Of a stretch of DNA of 64,000 nucleotides, positions 20,657 to 30,365 are shown piece after piece; the stretch's first letter is position 1; every line of letters begins with the position of its first letter. Source of the stretch: Curtobacterium pusillum. GTDB lineage: Bacteria > Actinomycetota > Actinomycetes > Actinomycetales > Microbacteriaceae. Both the position numbers and the translations under genes were made by a program. Location of the stretch: assembly GCF_007680845.1 (NCBI RefSeq), contig NZ_VEIY01000003.1:310001-374000 (forward strand), read 5' to 3'. The notes below the pieces were generated by a model. It did no database searches and was not told the origin of the DNA. It saw only the letters and a list, made by a program, of their open reading frames with translations.

Positions 20657-21649
20657 CTACGCGGGTTCGGCTTGGAGCGCCGAGTGCGGCACCACTGTAG
20701 CACCACCCAGGTCGACGGCCAGCATGAGGGGCCGCCAGTCGGATTCGCCGTGTCGCTCGACCAGTTCCGCTGCGGTGAGGCGCTGCGCCGGGTCGCTGCC
20801 GAGGACCAGGAGGCTCGGACCGGCCCCCGAGACGACCGCCGCCAGCCCGTGCTGCCGCAGCAGACCGATGAGCGCGTCGGTCTCCGGCATGGCGCTGGCG
20901 CGGTACGCCTGGTGCAGGCGGTCCTCGGTCGCGGCGAGCAGCAGCTCCGGGCTCTGGATGAGCGCGGCGACGAGCAGGGCCGAACGGGAGACGTTGAACG
21001 CCGCGTCCGCGTGCGGGACGCTCGCCGGCTGCAGGGAGCGCGCGAGCTTCGTGGACAGGGTCGAGGTCGGCACGAAGACGACCGGCGAGACCCCGCGGTG
21101 CACGAGGAGCCGCTTGTAGGCGGGCCCCTCGGCGGTCATCCACGCGATCGTCAGGCCACCGAAGAGCGCGGGCGCCACGTTGTCCGGGTGCCCCTCCATC
21201 TCGGTCGCCAGCCGCAGGAGCGTCGACGCGTCGAGGTCCACGACGCCCTCGAGCAGGCCCCGCGCCGCCATCAACCCGGCGACGATCGCCGCCGCCGACG
21301 ACCCCATGCCGCGGCCGTGCGGGATCGCGTTGACGGCGTGCAGGTCGAGTCCGGGCTGCGGCACGCCGGCGTGCTCGAAGCCGCGGCGGACGGCGCGGAC
21401 GACCAGGTTCGTGTCGTCCGTCGCGACCTCGCCCGCACCGACGCCGTCGACCGTGACGGTCGCGCCGGGTTCCGGTCGGACGCGGACGACGACCTCGTCG
21501 TAGAGCGAGAGCGCGAGTCCGAGCGAGTCGAAGCCGGGTCCGAGGTTCGCCGACGTCGCGGGTACCCGCACGCGGACCGCCCGTCCGGCCGGTACAGCGT
21601 CGTGGGCGGTCGTGCCCTCCCCCGGTCCGGACGAACGGTCCTGGCTCAC
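20657..21649 (-). CDS. thrB: Homoserine kinase
   Basis: 330 residues. A GHMP kinase phosphorylating homoserine in threonine synthesis. The GHMP motifs are [17 protein letters not shown] near the N-terminus, the P-loop [13 protein letters not shown] and the C-terminal [12 protein letters not shown]. The GTG start at 21649 overlaps the thrC stop (GTGA), so it is translationally coupled. Confidence 0.97.
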   Translation of the reverse strand: MSQDRSSGPGEGTTAHDAVPAGRAVRVRVPATSANLGPGFDSLGLALSLYDEVVVRVRPEPGATVTVDGVGAGEVATDDTNLVVRAVRRGFEHAGVPQPGLDLHAVNAIPHGRGMGSSAAAIVAGLMAARGLLEGVVDLDASTLLRLATEMEGHPDNVAPALFGGLTIAWMTAEGPAYKRLLVHRGVSPVVFVPTSTLSTKLARSLQPASVPHADAAFNVSRSALLVAALIQSPELLLAATEDRLHQAYRASAMPETDALIGLLRQHGLAAVVSGAGPSLLVLGSDPAQRLTAAELVERHGESDWRPLMLAVDLGGATVVPHSALQAEPA

Positions 21650-22725
21650 TCGGCGCCGACCAGTCCGAGCACGTCGGCGACCGACTTGGTGTCGACCGGG
21701 ACGCTCGTCGGGGTGACCTCGCCGCCGTCCTGCGTGCGGAGGGCCCACTGCGGGTCCTTGAGGCCGTGGCCGGTCACCGTGATGACGACCGTCGCACCCT
21801 TCGGGATCACGCCCGCGTCGGCGCGCTCGAGCAGGCCGGCGACGCCGATCGCGGACGCGGGCTCGACGAAGACGCCGACCTCGGCCGAGAGGATCCGGTG
21901 GGCGGCGAGGATCGCCTCGTCCGTGATCGCGCCGAAGTAGCCGTCGGTCTCCTCGCGGGCCTCGAGCGCGAACTGCCACGAGGCCGGGTTGCCGATGCGG
22001 ATCGCCGACGCGATGGTGTCCGGGTGACGGACGACCTCGCCGCGGACGATCGGCGCGGAACCGGCGGCCTGGAACCCGAACATGCGCGGGAGCTTCGAGG
22101 AGCGTCCGGCGGCGACGTCCTCGCGGTACCCGCGGGAGTACGCGGTGTAGTTGCCCGCGTTGCCGACCGGCAGGAAGTGGAAGTCCGGCGCGTCGCCGAG
22201 GACGTCGACGACCTCGAACGCGGCCGTCTTCTGCCCCTCGATGCGGTCGTTGTTCACGGAGTTGACGAGGTGCACCGGGTAGTTCGCCGCGAGGTCGCGC
22301 GCGATGTCCAGGCAGTCGTCGAAGTTGCCCTGCACCTGCAGCAGCTGGGCGTCGTGGGCGACGGCCTGGCTGAGCTTGCCCATCGCGATCTTGCCCTCCG
22401 GCACGAGCACGGCGGCGGTGATGCCCGCGTGCGTGGCGTACGCGGCAGCGGAGGCGCTCGTGTTGCCGGTCGACGCGCAGATCACGGCCTTCGCGCCGTG
22501 CTCGACGGCCTTCGAGATCGCCATCGTCATGCCGCGGTCCTTGAAGGAACCGGTCGGGTTCATGCCCTCGAACTTGACGTGGACGTTCGCACCGGTCCGC
22601 TCGGACAGGCGGCGCGCCGGGATGAGCGGGGTCCCGCCCTCACCGAGGGTGACGACGGGCGTCGCCTCGGTCACGTCGAGACGGTCGGCGTACTCGCGCA
22701 GGACTCCCTGCCACTGGTGGGCCAT
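21646..22725 (-). CDS. thrC: Threonine synthase
   Basis: 359 residues. A PLP enzyme of the short actinobacterial class converting O-phosphohomoserine to threonine. The PLP lysine is Lys62 in [10 protein letters not shown], and the phosphate-binding loop is the STGNTSAS block. Overlap with thrB and placement after hom show a hom-thrC-thrB operon, the usual actinobacterial order. Confidence 0.97.
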   Translation of the reverse strand: MAHQWQGVLREYADRLDVTEATPVVTLGEGGTPLIPARRLSERTGANVHVKFEGMNPTGSFKDRGMTMAISKAVEHGAKAVICASTGNTSASAAAYATHAGITAAVLVPEGKIAMGKLSQAVAHDAQLLQVQGNFDDCLDIARDLAANYPVHLVNSVNNDRIEGQKTAAFEVVDVLGDAPDFHFLPVGNAGNYTAYSRGYREDVAAGRSSKLPRMFGFQAAGSAPIVRGEVVRHPDTIASAIRIGNPASWQFALEAREETDGYFGAITDEAILAAHRILSAEVGVFVEPASAIGVAGLLERADAGVIPKGATVVITVTGHGLKDPQWALRTQDGGEVTPTSVPVDTKSVADVLGLVGAE

Positions 22726-22772
22726 CAGGCTTCTCTCTCTGTCCGGGTCGGGCTGGTGGGTCGGTCTGGTGG

Positions 22773-22833
22773 GGTCGGCCGTCGGCCGGTGGTCGGCTGT
22801 CGGCCTGCGGTCGGCCGTCGGCCGGTGGTCGGC
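22773..22833. repeat. 25-bp direct repeat with 36-bp period in the hom-thrC spacer
   Basis: Two identical 25-bp copies at 22773-22797 and 22809-22833 share the core GGTCGGCCGTCGGCCGG. They fill most of the 127-bp spacer between hom and thrC and run into a CTGGAGGCGCGG element at 22834-22845. No promoter is obvious. The repeats could alter leader structure or coupling. Confidence 0.85.
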
Positions 22834-22852
22834 CTGGAGGCGCGGTGCCGGT

Positions 22853-24160
22853 TCACGCGCCGACGACGCGCAGGACGCTGGTGACGTCCAGGACGACGTC
22901 CTCGCCGCGGAGCGTCCGGACGGTGTCCGCCAGGTCGGCTTCGCGCGCCAGGTGCGTGCCGATGACGAGCGTGGCGGTCCCCGGGGTGGCCCCCGCGGTG
23001 GTCTGCTCCACGGTCTCGACGCTCACGCCGTGCTTGGCGAGGACGCCGGCGACGGTCGAGAGCACGCCGGGGGCGTCCGCGACGTGCAGCGTGATCTGGT
23101 AGCGGGTACGGACCGTGCCGATCGGGAAGACGGGCAGCTCGGACTGCGTCGACTCCGCGATGCCCGGGCCGCCGATGACGTGCCGGCGGGCGGCGGACAC
23201 GAGGTCACCGAGGACCGCGGACGCCGTCTCGACACCGCCGGCTCCGGCGCCGTAGAACATGAGGTCGCCGGCGGCCTCGGCCTCGACGAACACGGCGTTC
23301 TTCGCACCGTGCACGCTCGCGAGCGGGTGCGACTCCGGGACGAGCGCTGGGTACACGCGGGCGCTGACGCCCTCGGTGCCGTTCTCGTCGGTCAGGCGTT
23401 CGGCCGTCGCGAGGATCTTCACGACGTACCCGGCCTTGCGCGCGGCCCGGACCTGCTCGATCGTGACCGAGGTGATGCCCTCCCGGTGCACGGCGGCGAG
23501 GGGCACCGAGGTGTGGAACGCGAGCGAGGCCAGGATCGCGGCCTTCTGCGCGGCGTCGTAGCCCTCGATGTCGGCCGTCGGGTCGGCTTCGGCGTACCCG
23601 AGCTCGGTGGCCGTCGCCAGGGCGTCCTCGAAGGTCGAGCCCTCGCGGTCCATGAGGTCGAGGATGAAGTTCGTCGTCCCGTTGACGATGCCCATGATGC
23701 GCTCGATGCGGTCCCCCGCGAGCGAGTCGTGCAGCGGACGGATGATCGGGATCGCGCCGGCGACCGCCGCCTCGTAGTAGAGCTGCGCACCGACCTGCTC
23801 GGCCGCCGCGAAGAGCTCGGGACCGTGGGTCGCCAGGAGCGCCTTGTTGCCCGTGACGACGTCGGCGCCGGACTGCAGCGCCTGCAGGACCAGCGTCCGT
23901 GCCGGCTCGATCCCGCCGATGAGCTCGACGACGATGTCCGCACCGAGGATGAGCGATTCCGCGTCCGTCGTGAAGAGGTCCGCCGGCAGGTCGACGTCCC
24001 GCGGGGCGTCGACGTCGCGCACGGCGATCCCCACGAGCTCGAGCCCGGCGCCGGCACGGGAGGCCAGCTCGTCGCCGTGTTCGAGGAGCAGCCGGGCGAC
24101 CTGCGAACCGACCGAGCCGGCTCCGAGCAGCGCGACGCGGACGTTGCGGTATTCGATCAT
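22853..24160 (-). CDS. hom: Homoserine dehydrogenase with ACT domain
   Basis: 435 residues. It reduces aspartate semialdehyde to homoserine. The N-terminal Rossmann motif is [17 protein letters not shown] (residues 9-25), the catalytic core includes NGTTNFIL and [16 protein letters not shown], and the last 90 residues form an ACT domain ([20 protein letters not shown]), consistent with threonine feedback. The ATG at 24160 has AGGA upstream. It lies downstream of lysA, linking the lysine and threonine branches. Confidence 0.97.
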   Translation of the reverse strand: MIEYRNVRVALLGAGSVGSQVARLLLEHGDELASRAGAGLELVGIAVRDVDAPRDVDLPADLFTTDAESLILGADIVVELIGGIEPARTLVLQALQSGADVVTGNKALLATHGPELFAAAEQVGAQLYYEAAVAGAIPIIRPLHDSLAGDRIERIMGIVNGTTNFILDLMDREGSTFEDALATATELGYAEADPTADIEGYDAAQKAAILASLAFHTSVPLAAVHREGITSVTIEQVRAARKAGYVVKILATAERLTDENGTEGVSARVYPALVPESHPLASVHGAKNAVFVEAEAAGDLMFYGAGAGGVETASAVLGDLVSAARRHVIGGPGIAESTQSELPVFPIGTVRTRYQITLHVADAPGVLSTVAGVLAKHGVSVETVEQTTAGATPGTATLVIGTHLAREADLADTVRTLRGEDVVLDVTSVLRVVGA

Positions 24161-24226
24161 CTGGTTCTGGTTCCTGTCGGGTCGGGGGTCGGCCCTCGGC
24201 GTTCGCCGTGGGTGGTGGCCTCTGGG

Positions 24227-25630
24227 TCAGGCCCCGGGCACGACCCCGGTGTCGCGGGCGAGGAGGTCGTCGATCGACTCGCCACGCACGAGGATACGGG
24301 CTCGGCCGTCCGCCACCGCGACGACCGGCGGACGGCCGACGTGGTTGTAGTTGCTCGCGAGGCTCCAGCAGTACGCACCCGTCGCGGCCACCGCGAGCAG
24401 GTCCCCGCGCTGCACGTCTCCGGGCAGGTACTCGTCGTTCACCACGATGTCGCCGGACTCGCAGTGCTTCCCGACGACCCGGATGAGGACCGCCGCCGCG
24501 TCCGACGTGCGGGCGAGCCGCGCCGTGTAGTCCGCGCTGTACAGCGCCGGACGGACGTTGTCGCTCATGCCGCCGTCGACCGAGACGTACGTGCGGGTCG
24601 CGTGCTCGCCGCTGTCGGTCTCGAGCGCGACGGGCTTGATGGTGCCGACCCGGTAGAGGGTGATCCCGGGCGGACCGACGATGTACCGACCCGGCTCGAC
24701 CGCGATCTCCGGCACCGGGATGTCCCGCTCGGCGCAGGCCTCGGCGACGATGGTCGCGAGCGCGTCGGCGACGTCCTCCGGCGCGAAGGCCGAGTCGGCC
24801 TCGGTGTAGTCGATGCCCCAGCCGCCGCCGAGGTTGAGCTCCGGGACGGGTCCGGACGCGACGAGCTCGGCGTGCACGTCCATGAGGCGCCGGGCGGCTT
24901 CCCGGAAGCCGAACTCGTCGAAGATCTGCGAACCGATGTGCGAGTGCAGGCCCACGAACGCGAGCGAGGGCTCGGCGCGGACGGCCTCGGCGACGGCGAC
25001 CGCCTCGGTCAACGGGATGCCGAACTTCTGGTCTTCCCGCGCCGTGGCGAGGTACTCGTGCGTCGACGCGTGCACGCCGCTGTTGATGCGGATGCGGACC
25101 CGCTGGACCGCCCCGGCGTCCGCGGCGGCCCGGGCGACGCGGCCGACTTCTTCGAGGCTGTCGAGCACGATCGTCCCGACGCCGACCTCGACCGCGCGGG
25201 CGATCTCGCCGTCGGACTTGTTGTTGCCGTGGAAGCCCAGGAGGGCGGGGTCGACTCCCCCGGCCAGGGCCACCGCGAGCTCACCGCCGGTGCAGACGTC
25301 CACGCGGAGGTCGGCCTCGGCCATCCACGCCGCGACCTGGGTGGTGAGGAACGCCTTGCCCGCGTAGTAGACGTGCGCCCGGGTCCCGATGCGCTCGAAC
25401 GCCTCGGTGAACGCGTTGCGCACGCGGACGGCGCGGGACTGCACGTCGCGCTCATCGACCACGTACAGCGGGGTGCCGAACTGCGCCGCCAAGTCCGACG
25501 CCGTCAGCCCACCGACGGCCAGCTCGCCGTCGTCGGTGCGGGTCGCCGAGGCGGGCCAGATGCGCGCGGACAGCGCGGACGCATCCGTCGGGAACCGCAG
25601 GCGCTGCGGGGCAAGGGGGTTCGCGCTCAC
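24227..25630 (-). CDS. lysA: Diaminopimelate decarboxylase
   Basis: 467 residues from GTG 25630. A PLP fold-type III enzyme making L-lysine. The PLP lysine is Lys92 in VYYAGKAFL. HSHIGSQ, the Gly-rich NLGGGWGIDY block, CESGDIV (partner-subunit cysteine) and the C-terminal ASNYN are all present. A TAGGAT hexamer (25639-25644, minus) lies 8 nt before the start, suggesting its own nearly leaderless promoter. Confidence 0.97.
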   Translation of the reverse strand: MSANPLAPQRLRFPTDASALSARIWPASATRTDDGELAVGGLTASDLAAQFGTPLYVVDERDVQSRAVRVRNAFTEAFERIGTRAHVYYAGKAFLTTQVAAWMAEADLRVDVCTGGELAVALAGGVDPALLGFHGNNKSDGEIARAVEVGVGTIVLDSLEEVGRVARAAADAGAVQRVRIRINSGVHASTHEYLATAREDQKFGIPLTEAVAVAEAVRAEPSLAFVGLHSHIGSQIFDEFGFREAARRLMDVHAELVASGPVPELNLGGGWGIDYTEADSAFAPEDVADALATIVAEACAERDIPVPEIAVEPGRYIVGPPGITLYRVGTIKPVALETDSGEHATRTYVSVDGGMSDNVRPALYSADYTARLARTSDAAAVLIRVVGKHCESGDIVVNDEYLPGDVQRGDLLAVAATGAYCWSLASNYNHVGRPPVVAVADGRARILVRGESIDDLLARDTGVVPGA

Positions 25631-25653
25631 GGGACCCGATCCTACCGAGCCGA

Positions 25654-25669
25654 GCCGCGCCTCCCGGCC
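25654..25669. repeat. CCGCGCCTCC-family element (lysA upstream)
   Basis: GCCGCGCCTCCCGGCC in the short spacer between the DUF2993 gene and lysA. It is a single arm of the palindromic family seen complete at 59313-59360. Confidence 0.6.
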
Positions 25670-25688
25670 GTGTGACGCGACCTGTGGA

Positions 25689-26444
25689 CTACGCACACTT
25701 GCCGACCGTCTGCAGTCCCGCTTCGTTGAGCGGCAGGCTGTCGGCGGTGACGCGCACCGACGCCTGGGCCGCGGTGATGTCGAGCGACCGGACGCGGAGC
25801 TGCGACGGCAGGAACTGCGCCGTGCAGACCTGCACGGGCACGTTCGTGACCCCGGGGATCGAGTCGACCTTGAGCCCGAGTGCCGAGTTCGTGATGCGCA
25901 CCGTCTTCGGCGTGATGGTGATGCCCTTCCCGTCGTCCTGCGCGACGACGGCACCCTTCGCCGCGTAGGTGATGTCGTAGCCGAGCACCGCGGTCTTGCC
26001 GGAGAGCTCCACTCCGCCGTCCGCGAGGCTCAGGCGGTCGAACAGCGGACTGTACTTCGACAGGTCCTTCACCGACGCTGCGGCGAGGGTCACGTGACCG
26101 TCGACGTCGTGCACGTCGCCCTTGCCGTTGATCGGCACGTCGTGCACGGTCACGTCGGCCGCGAGCGGGATGCCGTCGATCGTGAGCTTCGGCGACGAGA
26201 TCTCCACCTGGTCGAGCCGGCCCGCGATGAGCTGCGGGATGACGATGCCCGTGGCGTGCGCGTCGACGTCGCCGGTGGCGCCGGACGGCAGGGACTGCTC
26301 GACCTGCTGGGCGATCATGCGGTCGACGACACCGCGGAGGACGAACTCGGCGATGACCACGAGCGCTGCGAGGACGACCACGACGACCACGAGGACGACG
26401 GGCCAGCGACGGCGCTTGCGGGGGGTGTCGGTGGCGGTGGGCAT
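25689..26444 (-). CDS. LmeA-like DUF2993 (DUF2993/phospholipid-binding) envelope protein
   Basis: 251 residues from ATG 26444. A basic cytoplasmic tip (RKRRR) is followed by one membrane helix (about 14-38) and an extracytoplasmic domain of alternating beta strands (GRLDQVEISSPKLTIDGIPL, then ITPKTVRITNSALGL). This matches DUF2993 proteins, of which mycobacterial LmeA binds phospholipids and supports lipoglycan synthesis. The role here is inferred from family only. It lies between argS and lysA. Confidence 0.8.
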   Translation of the reverse strand: MPTATDTPRKRRRWPVVLVVVVVVLAALVVIAEFVLRGVVDRMIAQQVEQSLPSGATGDVDAHATGIVIPQLIAGRLDQVEISSPKLTIDGIPLAADVTVHDVPINGKGDVHDVDGHVTLAAASVKDLSKYSPLFDRLSLADGGVELSGKTAVLGYDITYAAKGAVVAQDDGKGITITPKTVRITNSALGLKVDSIPGVTNVPVQVCTAQFLPSQLRVRSLDITAAQASVRVTADSLPLNEAGLQTVGKCA

Positions 26445-26490
26445 GGGTCCCAGCCTGCCAGGTGCGCCCGAGTGCTCCGACACTGTGGAA

Positions 26491-26528
26491 CGGACACAGC
26501 ACCGCGGGAGTTCGCGGTGCTGTGTCCG
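26491..26528 (-). terminator. Perfect 16-bp hairpin downstream of argS
   Basis: CGGACACAGCACCGCG at 26491-26506 is exactly complementary to 26513-26528 across a 6-nt loop. No T-tract follows. It lies 57 bp beyond the argS stop and before the DUF2993 start, so it probably ends argS transcription or protects its 3' end. Confidence 0.75.
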
Positions 26529-26584
26529 GAACCTGGTTCCGGCAGGGGGTGCTGGCGCTCCCGGCGCTCCCCGCGCGCCCCGCG

Positions 26585-28255
26585 CTACATGCGCTCGGGC
26601 GCGGTGACGCCGAGCAGGCCCAGGCCGTTGCGGACGACCTGCCCGGTGGCGTCGTTCACCCAGAGGCGCGTGCGGTGCAGGTCGGTCACGGGCTCGTCTC
26701 CGAGCGGCGTCACGCGGCAGGCGTCGTACCAGCGGTGGTAGAGCCCGGCGAGCTGCTCGATGTACCGGGCGATGCGGTGCGGCTCGCGGAGTTCGGCGGC
26801 CTGGCGCACCACGCGCGGGTACTCGGCGAGGGCGCCGAGCAGGGCCCCCTCGGTGTCGTGCGTGAGGAGCGAGGCGTCGAACGCCGACCGGTCCACCCCG
26901 GAGGCGGCGGCGTTGCGGGCGACCGACTGGGTGCGGGCGTGGGCGTACTGGACGTAGAAAACGGGGTTGTCGTTCGTGCGCTTGGTCAGCAGGTCGAGGT
27001 CGATGTCGATCGCGGTGTCGCTGGCGAAGCGGACGAGCGAGTACCGGCCGGCGTCCACGCCCACGGCGTCGACGAGGTCCTCCATCGTGACGATCGTCCC
27101 CGCGCGCTTCGACATGCGCATCGGTTCGCCGTCCTTGAGCAGGTTGACCAGCTGCCCGATGAGGATCTCGAGGTTCTTGCCCGGCTCGTCACCGAACGCC
27201 GCGCACATCGCCATCATCCGACCGACGTAGCCGTGGTGGTCCGCGCCGAGCATGATGAGGTTCCGCTCGAACCCGCGCTCGCGCTTGTCGAGGTAGTAGG
27301 CCAGGTCGCCCGCGATGTACGCCGGCTCACCGTCGGACTTGATGACCACGCGGTCGCGGTCGTCGCCGAAGTCGGTCGTGCGGAGCCAGAGCGCGCCCTC
27401 GGCCTCGTACATCACGCCGGCCGAACGCAGTCGGTCGATCGCGCGCTCGACGGCCTTCGACTCGTGCAGGGCGTTCTCGTGGAAGTACACGTCGAAGTCG
27501 ACGCCGAAGTCGTGCAGCGAGGACTTGATGTCGGCGAACATGAAGTCGACGCCCTCGCGCCGGAAGACCTCCTGCGCTTCGTCGCGCGGCAGGTCCTTCA
27601 CGTCGAGGTCCGCCGGCAGCGTCGCGATCACCCGCGCCGCGATGTCCGCGATGTACGCGCCGCCGTAGCCGTCCTCCGGGGTGGGGTCACCGAGCGCCGA
27701 CGCGACGAGGGAGCGGGCGAACCGGTCGATCTGCGCGCCGTGGTCGTTGAAGTAGTACTCGCGGGTGACGAGCCCGCCCTGCGCCTGGAACACCCGGGCG
27801 AGGCTGTCGCCCACCGCGGCCCAGCGCACGCCGCCCATGTGGATCGGGCCGGTGGGGTTCGCGGACACGAACTCGAGGTTGATCCGGACGCCGTCGTACA
27901 GGTCGCCGTGGCCGAAAGCGGTGCCCTGGTCGACGATCGTGCGGGCGACCTCGCCGGCGGCCGCGGCCTCGAGCGTGATGTTGATGAACCCCGGACCGGC
28001 GATGTCGACCGAGGCCACGCCGTCCAGCTCGGTGAGCTCCCCGGCGATCTCCGTCGCGAGCTCGCGCGGATTCGTGCCGAGCCGCTTCGCGAGCTGCATC
28101 GCCGCGTTCGACGCCCAGTCGCCGTGCGCCCGGTTCTTCGGACGCTCGAGCGCCGCGTGCGACTCCTCGACGGTCACGGTGTCGGACGCGCCTCGTCGCT
28201 CGACGATCCCGGTCAGGATCGACAGGTACGCGGCGGAGAGTTCGGCAGGATTCAC
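26585..28255 (-). CDS. argS: Arginyl-tRNA synthetase
   Basis: 556 residues, class I synthetase. The HIGH signature reads HMGG (139-142, in [12 protein letters not shown]), the form usual in actinobacterial ArgRS, and KMSKS reads RMSKR. The C-terminal anticodon-binding helical domain ends with LGVTAPERM, the usual family terminus. GTG 28255 is preceded at 8 nt by TAGACT (28264-28269, minus). It diverges from a lipoprotein gene. Confidence 0.97.
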   Translation of the reverse strand: MNPAELSAAYLSILTGIVERRGASDTVTVEESHAALERPKNRAHGDWASNAAMQLAKRLGTNPRELATEIAGELTELDGVASVDIAGPGFINITLEAAAAGEVARTIVDQGTAFGHGDLYDGVRINLEFVSANPTGPIHMGGVRWAAVGDSLARVFQAQGGLVTREYYFNDHGAQIDRFARSLVASALGDPTPEDGYGGAYIADIAARVIATLPADLDVKDLPRDEAQEVFRREGVDFMFADIKSSLHDFGVDFDVYFHENALHESKAVERAIDRLRSAGVMYEAEGALWLRTTDFGDDRDRVVIKSDGEPAYIAGDLAYYLDKRERGFERNLIMLGADHHGYVGRMMAMCAAFGDEPGKNLEILIGQLVNLLKDGEPMRMSKRAGTIVTMEDLVDAVGVDAGRYSLVRFASDTAIDIDLDLLTKRTNDNPVFYVQYAHARTQSVARNAAASGVDRSAFDASLLTHDTEGALLGALAEYPRVVRQAAELREPHRIARYIEQLAGLYHRWYDACRVTPLGDEPVTDLHRTRLWVNDATGQVVRNGLGLLGVTAPERM

Positions 28256-28314
28256 GAGGATCGAGTCTACCGGGACGCACAGGTCCTCCCCGGTCGATGC
28301 AGCATCATGTCCGG

Positions 28315-28893
28315 ATGACCACCCGCAGCAGTGCCCGGGCGATCACCCTCGCCGTGCTCACAGCCTCCGCGTCCCTCGCCCTCGTGGCGTGTTCCGGCGG
28401 CTCGGACACCACGACACCGAGCGCGTCCGCCAGCGCCGCGCCGATCGGGAAGCGCGTCACGCAGACCTGCGCGGACCTCCTCCCCGTCGAGGCGTTGTCG
28501 GTCTACGGGAAGTCGTTCGAGCTGGTCCCGTCGTTCGAACCCGAGAAGGGCACGCCCGCCGCCCGGATCGCCGAGCAGCGCGGCCGCGTGTGCCGGTTCG
28601 CCGCGACCGACGACGCGTCGACGACGATCACGCTGGCCGTCGCCGACCTGCCTGAGAAGTCGCTCACGAACCTCAAGGACGCGCTCTACGACCGCGGCGG
28701 ATCCGTCCCCACGTACCGCGTCGAGGGCTACTTCTCCCTCACCGACGGCGTCGGTCGCGCGGACGCGTTCGCCGACCCGTACTGGATCACCGCGTCCTCC
28801 ACGCTTTTCACCGAGCCGGGCGGGGCGCAGCCGGTCATCGACGCGGTCCGGGCCGTCGTGCAGCCGAGCGCGTCCGCCACCCCGGCCGCCTGA
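28315..28893 (+). CDS. Lipoprotein of unknown function
   Basis: 192 residues. The signal peptide has a basic start (TTRSSAR), a hydrophobic core and the lipobox LVAC, with the lipid-modified Cys at residue 26, then a Ser/Thr/Ala linker. Two cysteines (in QTCADLLP and GRVCRFA) could pair. The remainder has alternating strands and resembles small substrate-free lipoproteins of Microbacteriaceae. A CATCAT hexamer 6 nt before ATG 28315 suggests leaderless transcription. Confidence 0.85.
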   Translation: MTTRSSARAITLAVLTASASLALVACSGGSDTTTPSASASAAPIGKRVTQTCADLLPVEALSVYGKSFELVPSFEPEKGTPAARIAEQRGRVCRFAATDDASTTITLAVADLPEKSLTNLKDALYDRGGSVPTYRVEGYFSLTDGVGRADAFADPYWITASSTLFTEPGGAQPVIDAVRAVVQPSASATPAA

Positions 28894-28906
28894 CACGCGC
28901 GCGGTC

Positions 28907-28926
28907 GGCCTGGAGGCGCGGCGCGG
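28907..28926. repeat. GGAGGCGCGG-family element
   Basis: GGCCTGGAGGCGCGGCGCGG directly after the lipoprotein gene. It is one arm of the palindromic family. The rest of 28894-29144 holds the 28994-29042 palindrome and no gene. Confidence 0.6.
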
Positions 28927-28993
28927 CACGGCTCCGGCGCGCGGGCGCGGCTCCGGCGCGGGCTTGGCGGCGGCCGGGCGCGGAGTGCCTGAC

Positions 28994-29042
28994 GGAATCG
29001 GGCGTACCTGGTCGGTTCGTTCGACCCGGCACACCCGATTCC
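28994..29042. repeat. Imperfect palindrome related to the 71-bp repeat
   Basis: GGAATCGGGCGTACCTGGT faces ACCCGGCACACCCGATTCC across a short spacer (about 28994-29042), giving a stem of about 19 bp with four non-pairing positions. The left arm resembles the start of the 16029/16154 repeats (GGAACCGGGCGTACCGGGT). A further GGGCGTGCCGGGC stands at 29074-29086. It lies between the lipoprotein gene and tRNA-Arg and may end the former. Confidence 0.7.
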
Positions 29043-29144
29043 ACTTTCCATCGCGCGCGTTCTGGGAAAGAACGGGCGTGCCGGGCACGACACGCGGTGG
29101 CCGAGAGGTGGCCGGTGACCTGCTACGGTTGGTTCCACCCCCGG

Positions 29145-29216
29145 GCCCCCATAGCTCAGGGGATAGAGCACTGCCCTCCGGAGGCAGGGGCGGAGGTTCG
29201 AATCCTCCTGGGGGCA
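29145..29216 (+). tRNA. tRNA-Arg (anticodon CCG)
   Basis: A 72-nt cloverleaf. Acceptor GCCCCCA pairs with TGGGGGC, D-arm GCTC/GAGC, anticodon stem CTGCC/GGCAG with loop CTCCGGA (anticodon CCG), and T-arm GGAGG-TTCGAAT-CCTCC. The discriminator is A and CCA is not encoded. CCG reads CGG arginine codons, frequent here. A TACGGT hexamer at 29124-29129 is a possible -10. Confidence 0.97.
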
Positions 29217-29240
29217 CTCTGCAAGCACCGTCAGCGGCGG

Positions 29241-29252
29241 TAGCGTCTCCGT
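29241..29252 (+). promoter_or_regulatory. Leaderless -10 element before the Gfo/Idh/MocA gene
   Basis: TAGCGT (29241-29246) followed by 6 nt and ATG 29253. The spacing places the transcription start at the A of the start codon. No Shine-Dalgarno sequence is present. Confidence 0.6.
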
Positions 29253-30320
29253 ATGACGACGGTGTTCCCTGAGGTCGAGGTCGAACCACTGCGCGGCGGC
29301 GCGACGCTCCGGTGGGGCGTGATCGGCCCCGGCGAGATCGCGAACGACTTCACCGCCACGCTCCACGCCCACTCCGACCAGCGCGTCGTCGCCGTCGGCT
29401 CCCGCTCCCCCGAACGCGCCGCCGCCTTCGCCGCCCGCCACGGCGTCCCGGGGGTGCACGGCTCGTACGAGGCCCTCGTCGCCGACCCCACTGTCGACGT
29501 CGTCTACGTCGCCTCCCCGCACCCGCAGCACCTCGAGCACGCCCTCCTCGCGATCGCGGCCGGCAAGCACGTCCTCGTCGAGAAGCCGATGACCACGTCC
29601 GCCGCCGACACCCGCACCCTCGCGACGGCGGCACGGCAGGCCGGGGTGTTCGCGATGGAAGCGCTGTGGACCCGGTACCTCCCCGGCACCACCGTCGTCG
29701 CCCGGCTCCTCGCGGACGGCGTGCTCGGGGACGTCCACCTCGTCACGGTCGACGTCGGCTGGCCGCACGAGCCCGACCCGACCGACCGCATGTTCGACCC
29801 CGCCGCAGGCGGGGGCGCGCTCCTCGACGCCGGCGTCTACGGGCACTGGTTCGCACGGTTCGCCACCGGCGCCCCGGTGACCAGTCGGACGACGGGGGTG
29901 GTCTCGGACCGCGGGGTGGACCTCCAGTCCGTCACCGTGTCGACGGCCGACGGCGGCGCGCAGTCCGTGGTGACCACGTCGATGACGGCGTGGACGCCGG
30001 GTCTGGCGGTGATCGCCGGCAGCCGCGCGACCGTCCGGTGGACCGACCACTTCGTGTTCCCGGCGTCGTTCGCCCTGCACCGCGGCCGGGACGTCGACCA
30101 CTGGGCGGACCCGAGCGGCCTCCACGGTCGCGAGGGCCTCGTCTGGCAGGCGGCGGCGCTCGCCCGGTACGTCGCCGACGGCCACACCGAGTCACCGCTG
30201 CACACCCTGGACGACTCGATCGGGCTCGCGACCTCGCTCGACGCCGCACGAGCCGCGCTCGAGCCCGGACCCGGGCCCGCGGCACCGGGAGTTTCCGGAC
30301 ACGTCACGTCGACCCCCTAG
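29253..30320 (+). CDS. Gfo/Idh/MocA family oxidoreductase
   Basis: 355 residues. An NAD(P)-dependent dehydrogenase of sugar or inositol-like substrates. The N-terminal Rossmann domain starts at RWGVIGPGEIANDF (residues 21-34), the conserved VEKPMTTS gives the catalytic Lys, and the C-terminal alpha/beta domain contains GGGALLDAGVYG. It resembles the dihydrodiol dehydrogenase/trans-1,2-dihydrobenzene branch. The substrate is unknown. It lies 45 bp upstream of the NRPS gene on the same strand and could be cotranscribed, though its own promoter is clear. Confidence 0.9.
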   Translation: MTTVFPEVEVEPLRGGATLRWGVIGPGEIANDFTATLHAHSDQRVVAVGSRSPERAAAFAARHGVPGVHGSYEALVADPTVDVVYVASPHPQHLEHALLAIAAGKHVLVEKPMTTSAADTRTLATAARQAGVFAMEALWTRYLPGTTVVARLLADGVLGDVHLVTVDVGWPHEPDPTDRMFDPAAGGGALLDAGVYGHWFARFATGAPVTSRTTGVVSDRGVDLQSVTVSTADGGAQSVVTTSMTAWTPGLAVIAGSRATVRWTDHFVFPASFALHRGRDVDHWADPSGLHGREGLVWQAAALARYVADGHTESPLHTLDDSIGLATSLDAARAALEPGPGPAAPGVSGHVTSTP

Positions 30321-30365
30321 GATCACGGGCCGGTCGACCACGCACGCGACCGGGAAGAGGACTCG

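Noticed and set aside
17291..21940. A 1,549-codon open frame on the plus strand
   Set aside because: It lies antisense to prfA, rho and thrB. The frame is open only because high-GC codon use leaves few stops; its translation is Arg/Val/Leu/Asp-rich low-complexity text with no domain.
24175..24215. Terminator between lysA and hom
   Set aside because: Only a 5-bp CGGCG/CGCCG stem and no T-tract; the genes look cotranscribed.
27832..27843. ArgRS HIGH motif reading HMGG taken as an inactivating change
   Set aside because: Actinobacterial arginyl-tRNA synthetases commonly have HxGG at this place; all other motifs are intact.
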